DNA of 64,000 nucleotides from Erodium maritimum (lineage: Eukaryota; Streptophyta; Magnoliopsida; Geraniales; Geraniaceae). Within the stretch, counting starts at the first letter, position 1. Every line of letters starts with the position of its first letter. Shown here piece by piece: positions 1 to 11,961 of this stretch. The notes under the pieces are model-generated. The model was not told the DNA's origin. It saw only the letters and a list, made by a program, of their open reading frames with translations, and ran no database searches. Location: assembly GCA_963921825.1 (NCBI GenBank), contig OY997588.1, positions 10,058,001 to 10,122,000 of the forward strand, written 5' to 3'. The position numbers and the translations under genes were made by a program.

Positions 1-863
1 GTATATATCCTTCAAATCTGCACATACAAATCCATGTATATTTTTCATATTACTGTCAAACCTGATATGAAACATTTTAGTAATGGCTAAAGTCACCGAA
101 GACAAGAGAATTTCCAAATATTACCAGGAGATAATGAGAGGCCAGAAGGTTGTGCGAATGAAGTGCTAGCAGAGCTATCCAAATAATGAAATGAGAATAG
201 TCAATGTCAAAGCACTGAGAGTATCAGACAAGTAGAGAAAATGGGAAAAGGGACTGAATGGAGATAACACAGCAACTGCCAAGACTGGTCTAACATATTT
301 GTGCAAACATAAGTAATGATAGACCTCCAACTGCCATTAGCCATTGAGGTTGATCACTGCACTGGTTGCAGTGCTTTAGCTCAATACAATGATCAAAGTG
401 ACGAGGGATGATATCAGGTCAAATATAATGCCAACTAAGGAAGTTCAAAATATCTATCTGCCAAAGCAAATATCGAAACCCCTTAGGAGAGAATAAAGCT
501 TGAAATTCTAATAAACCAACTTTTCGATCCCAGTTATGTCAGGAAAAAACTGACATGCTGTTTACACTTAATAATCAACCAAACAGACAGATACCCCTAA
601 CAAGTATGAGTTAAACTTGAAAAAGTCCATCAGGATTTATTTGACAAGTAAACTGTCTTAATTTTTTAATCTTTGCATAAATGACCCTCATAACCTCATA
701 AAGATGGAAGCCCCATGCCCTAGGCTGCCATTTTTATTTTATGAATTAGATTCTTCTGTCCCTTATTGGATTCTTATTAAATATGCAACACCATGCAAAT
801 AACAGCTACTAAATGTGATTTCTTCCTCTCTTTTTTTCTTTCTCATGCCACTATATATCTTAC

Positions 864-2032
864 CTTGATCCATTCAAATTTCTTTCGTAACCATCCCCAC
901 TAAAAGCTCTGGTGACTTCATCTACTGTATTGTGTTCCCAAATCTGATGTTGACCAGCCATTGCAATGTAAACCTTCTCATTTACTGGCTCAAAGCAGAC
1001 ATCCCATGGAGAGTTGAGGAGCTGAAAGAAATATATTAATGTGTTGATGTCTAGAAAATGATATTTACCAGGAAACTCGATATCAAGTTTTAACTATAAA
1101 TCTAAATATCCAGAGTAAATTATTTATTCCTAATGAAGCAATAGAACCAATGACATCAAAGTCAGAACCATTGTCCATGCAATTTATAAATTCATGTTTC
1201 TCAATCTTGCCTGAGTGGCACCCTTTCCGCCTCCTTTGTAGTCAGAACCTTTTGTTCCATTTCCAGCAAGGGTCCGCACTGTCTCATTAACAAAATCAAT
1301 CTCCCTACAAAATAGTAGTATGTAATAATTGTTATTTGCACTTTTATAGATGATTATTACAAGATTGCCACAAAGTTTATTTGCACTTCACAAGAAGCCG
1401 GACTTCAAACAAAAAAATAGTATATAATATTTGTAATCGGTGTTCGCAGATATAACAGTTAAGCTCTAAGAATCTGATCGTATTTTCTTAAAATAAGTTA
1501 ATTTTCATCACATGTTCGTAAATAAACATTTAAACAAAAAGCAAGCAGGTCCTATCAAATAATAAATATTTGAAGTTACCATATACCTTAAAGCATGGTT
1601 TTCAGTATCTGCAACATAAAGTATATTTTTCTTTGTATTGTAAGCAAGCCCCTACAGAAGAGTCGTGAGATTATTATCACACATCCAACATCATGCATAG
1701 AACATAAGAAATATAAATTAATTTAGGAAACTAGTTAAAATGCCAGAAGATCAACTAAAAGCTTACTTGAGGGCAGTTAAAAGTGGCATCATCAAATTTA
1801 CCGTCACGCAGACCCTCCTCTCCTGTGCTCCCAACTTGGATTATAAAATTTCCATCTAGGTCAGTCACCACCTGAATTCAGATTATGATAAGATGGATGA
1901 ATGCCAATCCAAGTTCTTATTCATGCCACAATAGCAGAGGGGGAAAGGAAACTTTATTCACTATTCTCAAAGCCAAGCAGCATGCCTCTAAAGTGGATAT
2001 GTCTCTGCATATATTCAGAGAGAGAGAGAGAC

Positions 2033-2083
<51 letters not shown>

Positions 2084-5000
2084 ATACTATACGGTTATGA
2101 TTACTGTCTGAAATGAAGAGACGATTGTTGACGACATCAACCGCCAACTTCCCAGGAAACTTCAAAGGAGATGTAATTAAGCGTGGATCATTATCTTTCT
2201 CCAAATTCAAGGGAATTAGTGAGTTGTCAAGGAGCTTCTTTTGGCCATAGTACAATAGAGCTGCCTCCACTAAATTGTCAAGATCCTGCATGAATCCAAG
2301 TATATTTTCCCATTTTTTGTCTTTGTACAATTAGAAAGTAAATTTGGGCAACTACAAGCATGATCTACATTACAGTAGAAATCATAAGCAGTTCTGAAAA
2401 CCATAATTGGAATTAAGATTCTAAACGGGAGTTATTTCAAATTTCTGGGAAGTATATATGCATTCTATCATTAGAAAAAGACTTTTCATGTTGAGGAAAG
2501 TTAACCAGGAGATAGATATCCCACCAATCTCAATGGATCCCAAATTACCATAAATTTACCGATACTTGGTCTCTGACCTTGTCAATTGCCTTTCAAGTGT
2601 TTCGTCATTTAAGCAGTTTGATTTTGAGAAGTCCATCTCTTTCACCCTCCAAGTTCTAGTAAATTCAATATTTTTTAATCTTTTTTCTCCAAGTTATACA
2701 TTCGTTTCATAATCCAAATTCAGAACCTAATCATTATAATGATGCAGATAATATATCACACGTGGAACTTAGTGTCTTCAATACCAACAAAACAAACCTA
2801 GCTTTATATATGACCATTTGTATTGATGACCATTTTCAAATTAGTTTCTGTTAAAGCAAATGATGTTAGCTATCATTAGATTTCGAGATGGTTGTTTTTA
2901 TAATATGAGAAGATGTATAACACTCCGCTATACATAGACAGTGGTTGTGTCACATTTAAGCATAACCTCATTGCAGTTATGACATAAGAAAGCAGAATCT
3001 TAACATATTTGTAAGAAAACCACAGAGGAACTTGTCAGTACCTTTCGACGGCCTTCCCCTGATATTTGAGCAATAAGCTTACCATTGGGCCCAACAATAG
3101 CAAATGTAGGCCATGAGTTTATACCTAGCTCTCGCCATAGGTACATGTCTCCATCATTGACCACCTATATTAATGGGAAGAGACCAATAATGTTCCATGA
3201 TAAAAGGCTTTAACTTCGAAAATTGAAGACTGAAGATGAAAAATTATAACCCAAAATAATAAGGTGATGCTCAGTTTGCCGAGCACTGAGAATTTAAGAG
3301 TAAAAATGGGGGAAGCTGATATGTAATTTTAAAATCATAAATAAAGAAGATTGAACTCAAATATAAGGAGCATATCATACAAGTCTTTGCAGGCAGCAGA
3401 TCATGTATTTAGTGAGAAAAACAAATGCTTGGATAAGACATCATCTTAATGGGTGTTCATTCTGCATTACGATACATATCGCACATCTAGGATCTTTATG
3501 TACTTTTTGATTGTCGGAGTTCACACCTGATTTATTTATTTTGTGTGTGTACTTTGTTTTGAATCATATAATACCTTTTCCCTAAGTGCCTATATGCGCT
3601 TTAGTCAAATACAGGCCAATGGGCAGTACAGATGACGCAATTCTTATCAGTCTTTTACTTCTGATAGCATGGAGACCAAAGAGACCAGCACAGGCACAGC
3701 CCAGAAACTTATGCCTTTCCTATAGTGTTGAAATGTAAATCCACATCGACTAAAAATAAAAGAAAATTGTTATATGTAAAGGGTAGGGCCAAATCCAACA
3801 AAATAAAAAGGTTGATCTTTTAGTTTTGGAGCCCGACCTGGTATACTTGGCCCGTTTTAATAAATTTTTCATATCGATTATCTCACATGCGAACTAAATA
3901 CCAAAATATTCCCAGCATATTCTGTTACCAAAGCAGCATATGAGAAAAACGATGCATCACAAGCAAAAACATAAAACCTGCATGCACATGTGTACTTGTG
4001 TTCTAGTATTAGAGCTAATAAGTGGTGAATACATCAACCGAGGTTGTTCTTTACAAGCAAAATGAGCAATTGAAAGAAGTCTGGCGCTATATATCCCCAA
4101 AATGAAATGAGAGAAAAGAGTTCTGATTACCTCAACACATCTAAAATAAAAGAAAATATTTTGCTTAGACCAAGTTCCAGACATTAGACTTACAGGGTGA
4201 GTGATATCATAGCGTACAACGGCATTGCGGATGGCTTCCAAATCTTTCTCATTATCAAACTTTGCAGAGTGCACTCCCACAACAGTGAACTGGACAGAAA
4301 AAAAAAACATATTTACATTTAGATTAGTTTCAGAATTTGTACAATAGCAACAAATAAGACTGGAACACAAGCAACTTTAACAAGACAAGATTCACTACAG
4401 GAAAGCTTTAACTACAACTCCACAAGGGTACTTTTACTTCTCATATTCTGAAGCTTTTATCAAGTTTACTGAGGCTTGTTAAGTTGGTGTAATTCATTAT
4501 GAGCAATTTAACAAGAGTAGAAGCCAATTAACGAGAATATGAGAACTGGATGCAGGAAAACAATTACTGGCATATCTTTGTACTTCTTCTCCAAAAACTC
4601 CAGATCTGGCAATACATGCATGCAATTGATGCAACAATAGGTCCAAAAATCCAGCAGAACCACTTTTCCTCTGAGATCCTGTAGAATAAAATCAGAACAT
4701 TACAGAATTAAAGCCGATAACATATTTCTGCTATCATTATAAATTTATAAATAAATAAAAAAACACTTACAAGAAAAATTTATATATTTGAAAATTTTCT
4801 GTTGGTATTACAATGAATACTTTCTTTAGACTCAACTGTTCCTGTTAAGCTTAATGCCACATTCTTTCAAGGTGGAATACTTGCAACTGAACAACACAAC
4901 GGGCCCTTCATGTGGATCAGGAATCAAACAGGGAATAAACTCAATCATGCCACATATGCCCGAGACAAAACTACCTATGCTACAATGTTAGGTCTTATTT

Positions 5001-8000
5001 CTTAGTTGGACGGCCCAACCAGTATATTAAGTGATCATCATCAATGTAGGATACTCAAGACTTACTCTCACATGGAGGCCAGGTGACACAATGCCCGTTT
5101 TGGACCTAGAATAAACATGAGGAATCACAAACGGGTAGTATATGCTAAAGACTAAACCATCTCTTATATCATGTTAAACTTAACACCAACCCAATAGGTT
5201 ATGTAATAGGTGAAGAGCCAATTGATATATGAAATGATTACTCTATTTTACCACTTGTTAGCAAATGATATATAACATTCAACAGCCTAGTAGTTGATCA
5301 AGTAAGTGGTTTTTGGTAAGCTTGTAGTGCATTTTTAACCTATATAATATGTCTAGAGTAATGAATTGCATTAGACTTAACTGCAGAAATTCATCGAATA
5401 TAAATGGTTGTTAATTCAGAAGTTTCTTGTTAGAAGTGAAGGTGGTATACACATCAATAACAAGTCCACAATAAACCATAAAAGGCAATAAAATTGTTGT
5501 GATGCATATACATACCAGAGGAAATCAAGTTATATAGAAGTTACCCTGCGTAACTGAAGGGGGGCAGTGTTCAGCCAATCAAGTTTGGAAGGGAATTCTG
5601 GCACAATTGGAGCAGTTCCCCTTACATAAGAGATTAAGCATATGTTTCAAATGTTAAAAAGATATTGAACTTGATCCTAGACAGAAGTTGCGAACTAAGG
5701 ATGAGTTTGGATATGGGTTTGGGAATGGGAATCACCTCAATTTATGTGTAATTTAAGCCTCATTTTAATTCCCATTCCCTAACATACCAAGGTCATATTT
5801 TGATTCCCATTTTGCAAAATGGGAATGGAAATAGGGTGATGTGAGAGAATGAGAATGATTAAACACTGCCCAAAAGTGATCATAATTTAAAACATTTAAA
5901 AATGAATATGAATTCTGTTTGCTTACTTGGTTTCCAAATCAGAGATATACTTCACAAATTGTTTGATTCTCTCATTTCGTGATTCATCTATAACCAGTAG
6001 AAAGCAGTGAGATTTTGATTTCAATGGTGTACTCGGACAGAACTTACTAACATATTCCATGGTATATACCAGTGCCTTTGTCCTGACCGAAAGAAGGTTG
6101 GTTGGCTCCAAAAAATAGATTCCATATAGCTTTAGGAGAAGTATATTGCATAGCCTGCAAGCCATTTAAATCCACATATATTACTGGATTTAAATAACAA
6201 AAAGATAGAACAATTTCATATGCCTTCACTCACTCACTTAAAAGATCAATTCAGAATAAAGTTGAACCACATAAAAAAAAATCTGATACTTCAGCTAACC
6301 TTCCAATTAGAGATGGCGAAGGCAAGACAAGATAAAGAAATGGCCAAACTTCCATATCTCAGTATATCTCGCCGGGAACCCTGAAACCTGTCAATAAATT
6401 ATTGCTATAACCTAGTGCAGAACTGATGAAGTTGAGCAAAGACTTTATTTTGTTGGAAAACAAAACTAGGTTACAAATACTCACATTTATATTAAACAAA
6501 TAAGGAAGTGCTCCCCTATACAGATTTCAAAAAGCAACATCCCAAACACGATAGAAGTAAATATTTTCCATGGCTTGGGAGTCAGAGCCGTCACCTATAA
6601 AGCTCTATTTTGATATTAGAACAATGCTTGTGAGGTTTCATACTGATGTCTCCTAGAGCTACCTCTCTTGTATCCTACGCATACTCTAATTAATTTTACA
6701 CAGTAGCATTAACAAGACATAGATGAAAATGTATGATTGCCAGCATTTTTTGGCTATCGTCAATTCAAAATTTATTAAAAATGGAAGCAAGTTCCATGGA
6801 GGAAATGACAGCCCAGGAAAATACAATGAAACCACAGCCATCCCCGGGCATGATTACAAGCACTTAAACATAAGATCAAGGCTCAGAAAGATTTCAAGAT
6901 TCGTATTGGCAAGAATAAATTTTTGCTCAAGGGGCTGAAAGCCTACGGTAGGAGGTGCGATCATCATAAGATCCACTATATCAAGGAAATATATACTAGA
7001 GGGAAAAAACTCAAATGGATAGCCCCAAGAATTGATCATTGTGCATAAACATATTTCACAGTAACAATGAGATCATTATTCCACTGTATTTCAACTACTT
7101 TCTAAGAAATTATTTTGATTAACTGTTAGTTTCTGTCCGTTATCAAGGTTAACAACACAGAGAGATAGCATCGGAATGCATGTGAATATGAATAGGTAAC
7201 TTGACATTGTTACTACATTTTCAACTTTGTGTACTGTAGAAATGCAGGTTTAAATAATTACATTTTGATGGTACAGTAAAATATAATCTAAAAGTCTTTG
7301 GTTGAAAATTGTTATAATTAATTATTGCCTTACTCCAATAATCATTTGCATTGGGGAAACTTTTAAATTTGATCTTTCCTCTTTTAGCATTATAAGATTC
7401 TAATAATGAATTAGAAGAGATGTAATAAGAAAAGGCTATTAGGAGTACAGACCCAATAAATTGTTTATAGTGTAGAACTTGGCTTACCCCCCAAGTGACA
7501 AAACCTCCTTATTGATAACATTTGCACCCAGGATTGGCCCATTATCTGTTCTTTCTTTTGGGCTTTCTGATGAAGTTTGTGCAGAAGTTTGAAAAAACTG
7601 AGTTTCCTCTGCCATCTTCTCAGCTGCATATATAGTATGTTTTAATCAGAACTCACTGTGCCAGAAAACAGTCACAAATAAAAATTATTGTCATAGAAAA
7701 TAATAAATCCATGACCACTTCCCATGAATAAGTTGGTAAGAGTGGCATAACTATTAAATGTAATTGTGGCCCCACCATCTTATTCGAACAATAAACCAAA
7801 GTAAAGCAAATTTATAGATGTGAATTGTACACTTCAATATTAGAGAAAAAAACAATATGATGTTTCCCATTACACAACAAAAGGTCTTATTTAGTCTCAA
7901 AAAATGGCGTAACTGTTGCTTCACCATTCTACATTATTGATGGTACGAAAAGGTACATGCAGCAGATTCCCAGGACTACATACTATGGGAACCCGAGCCA

Positions 8001-11000
8001 CCACTGAGAATGTCATCAATTGAAATCTTTCCTATGTCATTTTTGATAAGCGATGGACTAGCTGTCTTCAAAGTATCTTCTGACAATGTAGTTGTTACAG
8101 CAATACATCTGCAAGCAACAGAGAATGGTCATATACCAGCCAAAGCATTTCCCTGAGATCCAAGGGGGGGGGGGGGGGGGAAGATGAAGAAGAAAAATAA
8201 CAGTAAACAAGTTGATACATAAATTTTCGAGAAAATATATGTATCATAAGACTCTTTATGATTAATGCATAACTTTCTGACAAATTGACATGACCTATGA
8301 ATTGATTTACCATTGAAATAATGTCTAGATACTTACCTCATCTGTGCAGCTTGGGCTGCCTGCACTCCTGCTAGGGCATCTTCAATAACAATACACTAAG
8401 AGAAAATAAACATAAATTACTTCCAAGAATTCAACAAAATCGTGAAAAAGTAGAACTCAACATTCTGCTGAGTTTTTTTTTAAGACTTTGAAATTCCAGG
8501 TAAATTAATTGTAAATCCTTTCCCCTTCAAGCACTGGGCAACTTCGGTAAGAGAAAACACTAAGGGAAATAGCTGGAAAAAGAAAGAAAAAAATGTTGCA
8601 GCTCAAGGTAATAGGTATTCAGCAGGCTTATTTGACAAAAATTGTGAAGCACTTGGAGAGCATACTTGATTACTGAAAGAAACATATTGCCTCTCTTCCT
8701 CAATAGATATATGCAAGTGAAACAATTAATCACATCTATGTTCTGACATTTTGTTGCTCTTAACTAATAAAAGTACTTTATATATTTATATTTTCAGAAC
8801 GGAATTATGAAGAGAGAAAAGCTATGCAACAGTAACCACAATATCAGTTAAGTAAAACAATTCTTAAATATTAAACTAATCATTCCTCACAACTAAAGCA
8901 TATAAAAAATATAGGGTTAAATATCGAAACTGACTCTTAAGTATTGGTCACGAACACTACACTACCTATGTTTTCAAAATGAACACTACACTACCTTTAA
9001 GTATTGGTCACGCGATTTTGTTAGTAAAAATGGACGGAATTTTCCATTCCGTTAGTCATATGACCTCAAGTGTCATATAATAGATGTTAAAATGACGTTT
9101 CCCCTTAATTATATGACTTCTACACATTTTATAAGGAACATTACCATTGCACCCTCGTTATTGTTCCTTATAAAATGTATAGAGGTCAAATACTTAAGGG
9201 AAAAAAACGTCATTTTACCATCCATTATATGACACTTGAGGTCATATGACTAACGGAATGGAAAATTCTGTCCATTTTTACTAACAAAATCGTGTGACCA
9301 ATACTTAAAGGTAGTGTAGTGTTCATTTTGAAAACGTGGGTAGTGTAGTGTTCGTGGCCAATACTTAAGAGTAAGTTTCGATATTTAACCCAAAAATATA
9401 ATTGCTGAATATATTACTATACCTCACTCGTTGGCACATCTAATATCTTTGATGCAGCCAGAAAGATATCAGGGGCAGGTTTCAAATTCTCAAAAGCATC
9501 TGCTGAGACAATAGCATCGAACCTGGTAAAGAGAAACTGACTACATAACAAGAACAAAAAAGTATGTTGCAAGAAATTTTCCACACAAAAAAAACACAAA
9601 ATTTAGGCTTTGTAGTGTAAAGAACCTGATTACTCATCCCACACATACAGCTAGCTGCCTACCTAAACAAGGGAAATGGCCCCCAATTCTGATCTCACAC
9701 TATTGTGATGCTATACAGTAAACCATTTATCACCCAAGAACTTGAAACATCAGTATGCATATTACAATAATAAAATGCGTGCTTGATATATCCAGTAACA
9801 TTACACACAAAAATTGTCTAAAGCTATAAAACTTGTTCACAATCATTTTTCTTGTCTCTTTTTAAACATGTTCTTCCCCTAAGTAGCAGTAACTTCAGTA
9901 TGACTAACCAGAATTCGTTTTTTGTTGATAATAGTTCACGTCTATTTAAGGAAAACTGCATATAATGGCAGGGGTCACACCCAACTAACAAGGTTTACCT
10001 TTAGTTGTGAGCCCCGACCCTTACACACAGATTAATTTTAAATTCTTCAAGTTTTAAATACGATGTGTAGATGCTCTTAAAGATAAAGATCAAATTCTTG
10101 ATTATGGCAAAACAAGCACTCATCTCAACGGCCCTTGCAACAAAATGTGAACAAAATTTGAGTATAATGGAGACAGAGATGGTTGATGTGATTCATAAAC
10201 TAGCTAGGCGGAGCACATGCTCGCATAACTTACAGTGACAATGGTAAACCAGCAGCAGCTAAATTTGCATCAACCTTGACACGATCTGCACTAGATGCAA
10301 CAGCCACTTTTAGGCCTCTCCTTTTACACTACAATGCAGTGGACTTGTATTATATAATATCACTCGGCGAGATATGAAACAGTAATTACTTTATTAGACT
10401 TGCGGGTATGAGCCTGCATACCTCAGTAATAAGCTCGAGCGCACCAGGGAATCCTATCCCAGAATTGGGTTTGGCATACTACATGAGGTAGAGAGATTTT
10501 AAGCCCAGTGACCATTTCATAACTTAAAACTAATACAGTGAGAAGACATGTCTTCATCATACAATGCAGCCAAACAAAACCACATCAAGTATAATAAAGC
10601 CAATCACCTTATCTAGATAGATCTCAAAGAATCTCTTCTTTGCTTCTTGAGGATTAAAATTCTGAACTCCCTTGACTGAAGCTACACCTCCCAAGAAATT
10701 CGCTTCACCTGGTACATTGCACAGAGAAGCCCCAATTGGGGGAAGAAACAAAGCTTTCACATCAAAACGAAACACATAACAAAAATAGGACAATGATTGA
10801 TGGAATAACACAAGGGATATCAAACTAAACTGGCAATTTTACTTCAATTTTATCTCAGAATCACTTAATGATTACTCATTGCTAACCATCTCTAATTTTG
10901 ACATTCAATTGGATCATATCCTCACACAGGAAAAACATCAACCACATTGAGCTCTATTACTACACTGGCATTAGAGAACAACCTGAAAGCTTTTGTTCAC

Positions 11001-11490
11001 AATCAAAACTCATCCATAGAATCAGTAATCAATCATCCAACAACTCTATTAAAAAAAACATACCAGTTCCCATGAACGGCACAAAATCTTCCACGGTAAC
11101 TTCCACACCCATCTCGGCGAAAACGTCGACTCCCGCCATTCTCGAAGGCTCCTCACTGTCGCACAACACTCCATCCATGTCAAACAACACCGCAGACACC
11201 TTCCCCCACTCGATTCCAGAAGTCCCCGGAGCTTTGCTCCCCTCCACCTTCACGCAGGCCGTGACCACCATTTTCCTCCCTCCTGGAAGCGAAAAACTGA
11301 AGTTCTTCGATCGAGTCTGGAAAATGGAGTTCCTTGTACCGGACGAGACAAAAGCGAAAAGCTTGGTGGCTGGTCGTGAGAGAGCAGCTGAGGCAGGAGA
11401 GAGCAGTTTCGTCTTCATATCCATAGCTTCTGTGTTGATTCTGTGTGCGGGCGTCAGTGGCGGGGGAAGCGGATTTGCTATTACTTGCAA
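864..11490 (-). CDS. SOQ1: SUPPRESSOR OF QUENCHING 1-like protein, 3' part beyond window
   Basis: Chloroplast thylakoid protein that in Arabidopsis suppresses a slow form of non-photochemical quenching (family knowledge). I spliced 20 exons on the minus strand: 11490-11064, 10708-10608, 10478-10422, 10328-10234, 9522-9423, 8395-8337, 8108-7984, 7623-7488, 6387-6300, 6154-6070, 5987-5927, 5620-5545, 4678-4568, 4289-4194, 3164-3042, 2285-2088, 1871-1767, 1651-1587, 1304-1211, 1021-864. They join in one open frame of 786 residues. Order of domains: transit-like N-terminus; HAD hydrolase with [25 protein letters not shown] and VIEDALAG; one hydrophobic segment in exon 9; thioredoxin-like part with WTYCCINC and [16 protein letters not shown] propeller repeats such as [12 protein letters not shown] and [12 protein letters not shown]. 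The start could instead be the in-frame ATG at 11424, which looks more like a transit peptide start. The remaining propeller and C-terminal exons are expected left of position 1; 1-863 looks intronic. Confidence 0.95.
2017..2082. repeat. (GA)n microsatellite at a SOQ1 splice donor
   Basis: About 66 bp of GA units, interrupted only by two ACAGACAG-like breaks. On the SOQ1 strand it is a TC tract that starts six bases after the 5' splice site of the exon ending at 2088. The ORFs read through it (Arg/Glu or Ser/Leu repeats) are artefacts. Confidence 0.95.
8164..8181. repeat. Poly-G run in SOQ1 intron
   Basis: Eighteen consecutive G in the intron between the exons at 8337-8395 and 7984-8108. On the transcript strand this is a C run. 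Length is likely to vary between individuals or to be imprecise in the assembly. Confidence 0.9.
8914..9391. mobile_element. Foldback MULE-type MITE in SOQ1 intron
   Basis: A 478 bp element that is almost entirely one inverted repeat: two arms of about 235 bp beginning GGGTTAAATATCGAAAC, with only a short loop. It is flanked by a perfect 9-bp direct repeat AAAAATATA (8905-8913 and 9392-9400), the target duplication length of Mutator-like elements. It lies between SOQ1 exons at 9423-9522 and 8337-8395, so it is transcribed with the pre-mRNA and could fold into a long hairpin. No coding capacity. Confidence 0.93.
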
Positions 11491-11499
11491 ATTAACTGA

Positions 11500-11961
11500 C
11501 GAATTTACCCTTCTTGTGTGCGGATCGTGTTTGTGTAGTAGTTGGTTTTATCGTCTTTTAAATATTTATTTATCGTGTTCAAGGAATTTTCTTGAATAAA
11601 AGAATCAAAGGTGTTTTTATTCAATAATATTTTATAATTTGTTTCGTTATCCACATGGTGACCACTCTTTTTTCTTGAGTTGCTTGTGTGGGGAAGTAGG
11701 TATTTATTTTCTGGCTCTATCACCATTATTATCTTAACAATTTAAAAAGAAAATCAGAATGAACCCTTTAGATGGAATAAAATAGGTAAAAGAGAAACAT
11801 GATCTTTTATTTCTTATACAAGTTGGATGTAAACATGAATATTTTGGTAACTTGTTATGGCATCTGAAGATAATTTAAGTCTGCATGTACAATTTACACT
11901 GATTTTCTCACTAGGATACAACAAAGTCGAACCATACAATATGCAGAAGATACAATTCTAG
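11500..11961. other. Intergenic region, SOQ1 upstream / PPR downstream
   Basis: AT-rich spacer holding the presumed promoter and 5' leader of SOQ1 (minus strand) and the 3' end of the PPR gene. A TATA-like TAAATATTTATTTA lies near 11559-11572, roughly 70-80 bp upstream of the first SOQ1 ATG. Nothing else recognised. Confidence 0.5.

Noticed and set aside
1-863. Further SOQ1 exons
   Set aside because: I looked for the next NHL exon on minus and found none; the stretch has intron-like composition, so the remaining exons are likely outside.
1885-2330. Arg/Glu-repeat ORFs and a Ser/Leu-repeat ORF
   Set aside because: Created by the GA microsatellite; the real coding part on minus is the SOQ1 exon 2088-2285.
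10898-11599. Plus-strand 233-residue ORF
   Set aside because: It is antisense to SOQ1 exon 1 and its flanks; composition is that of a mirrored coding exon and it has no recognisable domain.
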